Assembly: GCA_025455795.1 (NCBI GenBank)
Contig: JALOLW010000264.1
Span: 1 to 6,097, forward strand
From: Spirosomataceae bacterium
GTDB taxonomy: Bacteria > Bacteroidota > Bacteroidia > Cytophagales > Spirosomataceae
Direction: 5' to 3'
DNA: 6,097 nt
Position numbers and translations under genes: made by a program. Shown piece after piece: positions 4,586 through 6,097 of the stretch. How positions within the stretch are numbered: position 1 is the first letter of the stretch; every line of letters begins with the position of its first letter. The notes beneath the pieces were generated by a model. It had not been told where the DNA came from and ran no database searches. It worked only from the letters and a program-made list of their open reading frames with translations.

Positions 4586-5470
4586 TCAAAGGCTCAATTC
4601 TACCTTATAGCCGTTTTCTCGGTTGATGTTCAAGGTTGCGCCAATCGCCTTCGCCCGATTGGTCATGTTGTGGAGACCCATCCCGTCGGTATTGGTGGCG
4701 GTTTTTGGGTTGCCGTTGTCGTGAATGAGCAGGTACAGACTCTTTTTATTTTGTCTAAACACGACATTCACCTGCGTAGCGTCGGAGTGTTTGCAGATAT
4801 TGGTGATGGCTTCTTTCAAAATCAGGTACAAGTTCTGCCTCATTTCGGGGTTGATAGCCGCTTTCGCGTCTTCGACTTCGATGTTGAAAGTGTGTTTGAT
4901 ATTTTTGAGGTTGAGATTTTTTTCAACGTAAGCTCTCATGCGGTCAATCAAATTTTCGTATTTGTCTTTTCGGCTGTCTATGGCCCAAACGGTATCGCGC
5001 ATCCGTTCCATGGCATCGTGGCTCATGTCCCTGATTTCGTACAAGGTATCTTTTTGGTCTTTGAAAGTAGTCAAAGCCAGCATTTCGGATTGCATGGCAA
5101 GTCCCGACAAAATCGTACCGACGTCGTCGTGCAGATTGCTCGAAATACGCAGTCGGATGGCTTCCAATTCTTTGATTTTTTGCAGTCGCTGCTGCACCCT
5201 CACTTGGATAATGTAATAAATGGAAGCAAAAAAGGCCACAAAATAAAGCAAATACCCGACGCACATCAACAAGAATCGCGGCAAACTCGTCAGCAGATCA
5301 CTATTTGCCGAAGCAAGTGCCAACGCCAAAACTCCAATCAAAAACAAGGACACGGTCTCAGCGGTTGCCCGACGTCCAACCAAAAAGACTACATACAGCG
5401 AACACAAACACAAAAAAGAACTTAGCGCCGCCCGAGAATGCCACTTTAAAAGGAACGCTCGAAAAAGCAT
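4586..5470 (-). CDS. Membrane-bound sensor histidine kinase, HisKA_3/HATPase type
   Basis: The 294-residue protein has three hydrophobic stretches (about 14-32, 38-56 and 64-90), a coiled-coil linker (91-108) and a NarL-class kinase core. The H-box is RISSNLHDDVGTILSGL (108-124) with His114 as the expected phosphorylation site. Then come RDTVWAID (158-165), typical of the Bacteroidota branch, the N-box LILKEAITNICKHS (216-229, Asn224), the G1 box LIHDNG (248-253) and the G2 box GMGLHNM (263-269). All catalytic boxes look intact. It would pass phosphate to a LuxR/NarL-type regulator, but none is in the window. There is no recognisable extracellular sensor domain. The start at ATG 5470 is the only candidate: the frame runs on to a TAA at 5506 with no other usual start codon. 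Basic N-terminus plus three membrane segments is topologically awkward, so N-terminal loss is possible. Confidence 0.85.
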   Translation of the reverse strand: MLFRAFLLKWHSRAALSSFLCLCSLYVVFLVGRRATAETVSLFLIGVLALALASANSDLLTSLPRFLLMCVGYLLYFVAFFASIYYIIQVRVQQRLQKIKELEAIRLRISSNLHDDVGTILSGLAMQSEMLALTTFKDQKDTLYEIRDMSHDAMERMRDTVWAIDSRKDKYENLIDRMRAYVEKNLNLKNIKHTFNIEVEDAKAAINPEMRQNLYLILKEAITNICKHSDATQVNVVFRQNKKSLYLLIHDNGNPKTATNTDGMGLHNMTNRAKAIGATLNINRENGYKVELSL

Positions 5471-5681
5471 TGATTGCGGGGTAGTGTCTATGAAAGCACA
5501 CGTTTATATATAGGCCCTTAAAATACGAGAGGGCTATGGCCGATGGCGTTACAATGCTGAGTACGCGAAGTTAGTCCTTTTTAAAAACTGAACGCTGTTT
5601 GGCAAATCAACTGAATGCTAGAACACTTCAATGCCAGTGGTGGTAGACGTACAAAACTATGTATCCTGATAGAAATATGGC

Positions 5682-5698
5682 TGAAGTCTTGGGCTTCA
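5682..5698. repeat. Tight hairpin in the gene-free right end
   Basis: TGAAGTC (5682-5688) pairs with GGCTTCA (5692-5698), including one G-U pair as plus-strand RNA, around a three-base loop TTG. No T-run follows on either strand. Confidence 0.35.
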
Positions 5699-5788
5699 TC
5701 TTACATTCAAATCAGCACTGACGGGTACACACTGAACCCATAGCTACACAGACTTTACCATATTAACTGGTACTCGTTTGAAGACCTC

Positions 5789-5835
5789 TCACACTTGACA
5801 ATAGTACAACAAATAATTTGTGGAGATAAGTGTGA
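5789..5835. repeat. Nested inverted repeats in the gene-free right end
   Basis: TCACACTT (5789-5796) and AAGTGTGA (5828-5835) are exact reverse complements enclosing 31 bases, and within them ACAAAT and ATTTGT (5809-5821) form a near-perfect palindrome around a single A. An 8-bp pair at this distance can occur by chance in a region this long. Confidence 0.35.
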
Positions 5836-5953
5836 ATACGAAAAAAGCAAAGCAGTGAGATTGACAGAATAACGACCAAGTCGAGCTCTGTCTTTAGTGA
5901 TGAATCAAAGTAAATCAAGCTCAGCACTCTAAGCTGCAAAGCTCAAGCGATCG

Positions 5954-6066
5954 TGTTATAGGGTAATTTTAGCCCAGCAGGTTCTACATGACCCTTTACT
6001 CACTATCCCCTCTGCTCCCGTTGGTGACTTTTTCTGCTATATAGTGGCGATCGATGGCCTATAACA
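5954..6066. repeat. Long-range 9-bp inverted repeat with GCGATCG marks
   Basis: TGTTATAGG (5954-5962) is the exact reverse complement of CCTATAACA (6058-6066). The first arm is preceded directly by GCGATCG (5947-5953) and the second arm is preceded four bases away by the same heptamer (6047-6053). CACTAT/ATAGTG (6001-6046) is nested inside. This could bound a folded RNA or an element end; chance is not excluded. Confidence 0.3.
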
Positions 6067-6097
6067 ACTGAGTTTAAATGGCTTTGCCGTTTTTCAG

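Larger units (their letters stand above)
5471..6097. other. Gene-free right end, about 600 bases, nature unknown
   Basis: All six frames are broken by many stops and I find no protein motif, tRNA, or recognisable tmRNA or RNase P signature. The kinase promoter should lie near the left end, but no TAnnTTTG match is convincing there. The stretch holds several inverted repeats: TGAAGTC/GGCTTCA (5682-5698), TACCA/TGGTA (5756-5772), TCACACTT/AAGTGTGA (5789-5835) with the inner palindrome ACAAATAATTTGT, GACAGA/TCTGTC (5863-5892) and TGTTATAGG/CCTATAACA (5954-6066). GCGATCG occurs at 5947 and 6047. It may be a structured RNA, a decayed mobile element or ordinary intergenic DNA. Confidence 0.5.

Noticed and set aside
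4670..5425. 251-codon plus-strand frame antisense to the histidine kinase
   Set aside because: The minus strand encodes all kinase boxes in order; the plus-strand product is a Phe/Val/Gln-rich shadow with no recognisable domain.
5515..5533. CCCTTAAAATACGAGAGGG as an insertion sequence end
   Set aside because: Arms are only four bases, no matching inverted end or target duplication is seen, and no transposase fragment follows.
5514..5591. Short protein-like stretch IREGYGRWRYNAEYAK on the plus strand
   Set aside because: No start codon, flanked by stops, only about 25 codons and no recognised family; it cannot be told from chance.

Overview
The window looks like chromosomal DNA from a Bacteroidota member, probably of the Cytophagales (Runella/Spirosoma-like). 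The grounds are indirect. Several gene starts are preceded by matches to the Bacteroidota -7 promoter motif TAnnTTTG, no gene has a convincing Shine-Dalgarno sequence, and the protein families fit that phylum (a HisKA_3-type kinase, a TIGR04283-type glycosyltransferase, a short-signal-peptide secreted protein). The genus is a guess.

Layout, left to right. Bases 1-97 hold a divergent promoter region: 11 codons of a possible leftward gene run off the left edge, and an ATP-grasp protein gene (98-1135) starts rightward. Bases 1136-1465 have no gene but are rich in signals, with hairpins, a LytTR-type pair of direct repeats (12-bp spacer), overlapping inverted repeats in a promoter spacer, and a 5'-leader hairpin. 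These lead into a barstar-family inhibitor gene (1466-1894). That gene overlaps by 7 bp, tail to tail, with yraN (UPF0102 nuclease-fold protein, 1888-2241, minus). yraN is in turn translationally coupled (TAATG) to an unknown secreted protein gene upstream (2241-2945, minus). Next comes a family 2 glycosyltransferase (3093-3788, minus, GTG start). It shares a divergent promoter region, built on a perfect TATATTTG dyad, with a Uma2-family PD-(D/E)XK protein (3888-4532, plus). A REP-like palindrome with repeated CGGAGACTA lies between Uma2 and a membrane sensor histidine kinase (4586-5470, minus). The last ~600 bases contain no supportable gene.

The genes do not form one pathway; most are single transcription units. 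The only clear operon is secreted protein-yraN. The barstar homologue has no ribonuclease partner here and the kinase has no response regulator here.

I did not find a convincing new multi-gene system. The most noteworthy signal is the dense, layered regulatory region before the orphan barstar gene. Next are the REP-like palindrome and the ORF-less right end, which may be a structured RNA, a decayed element or simply intergenic DNA.
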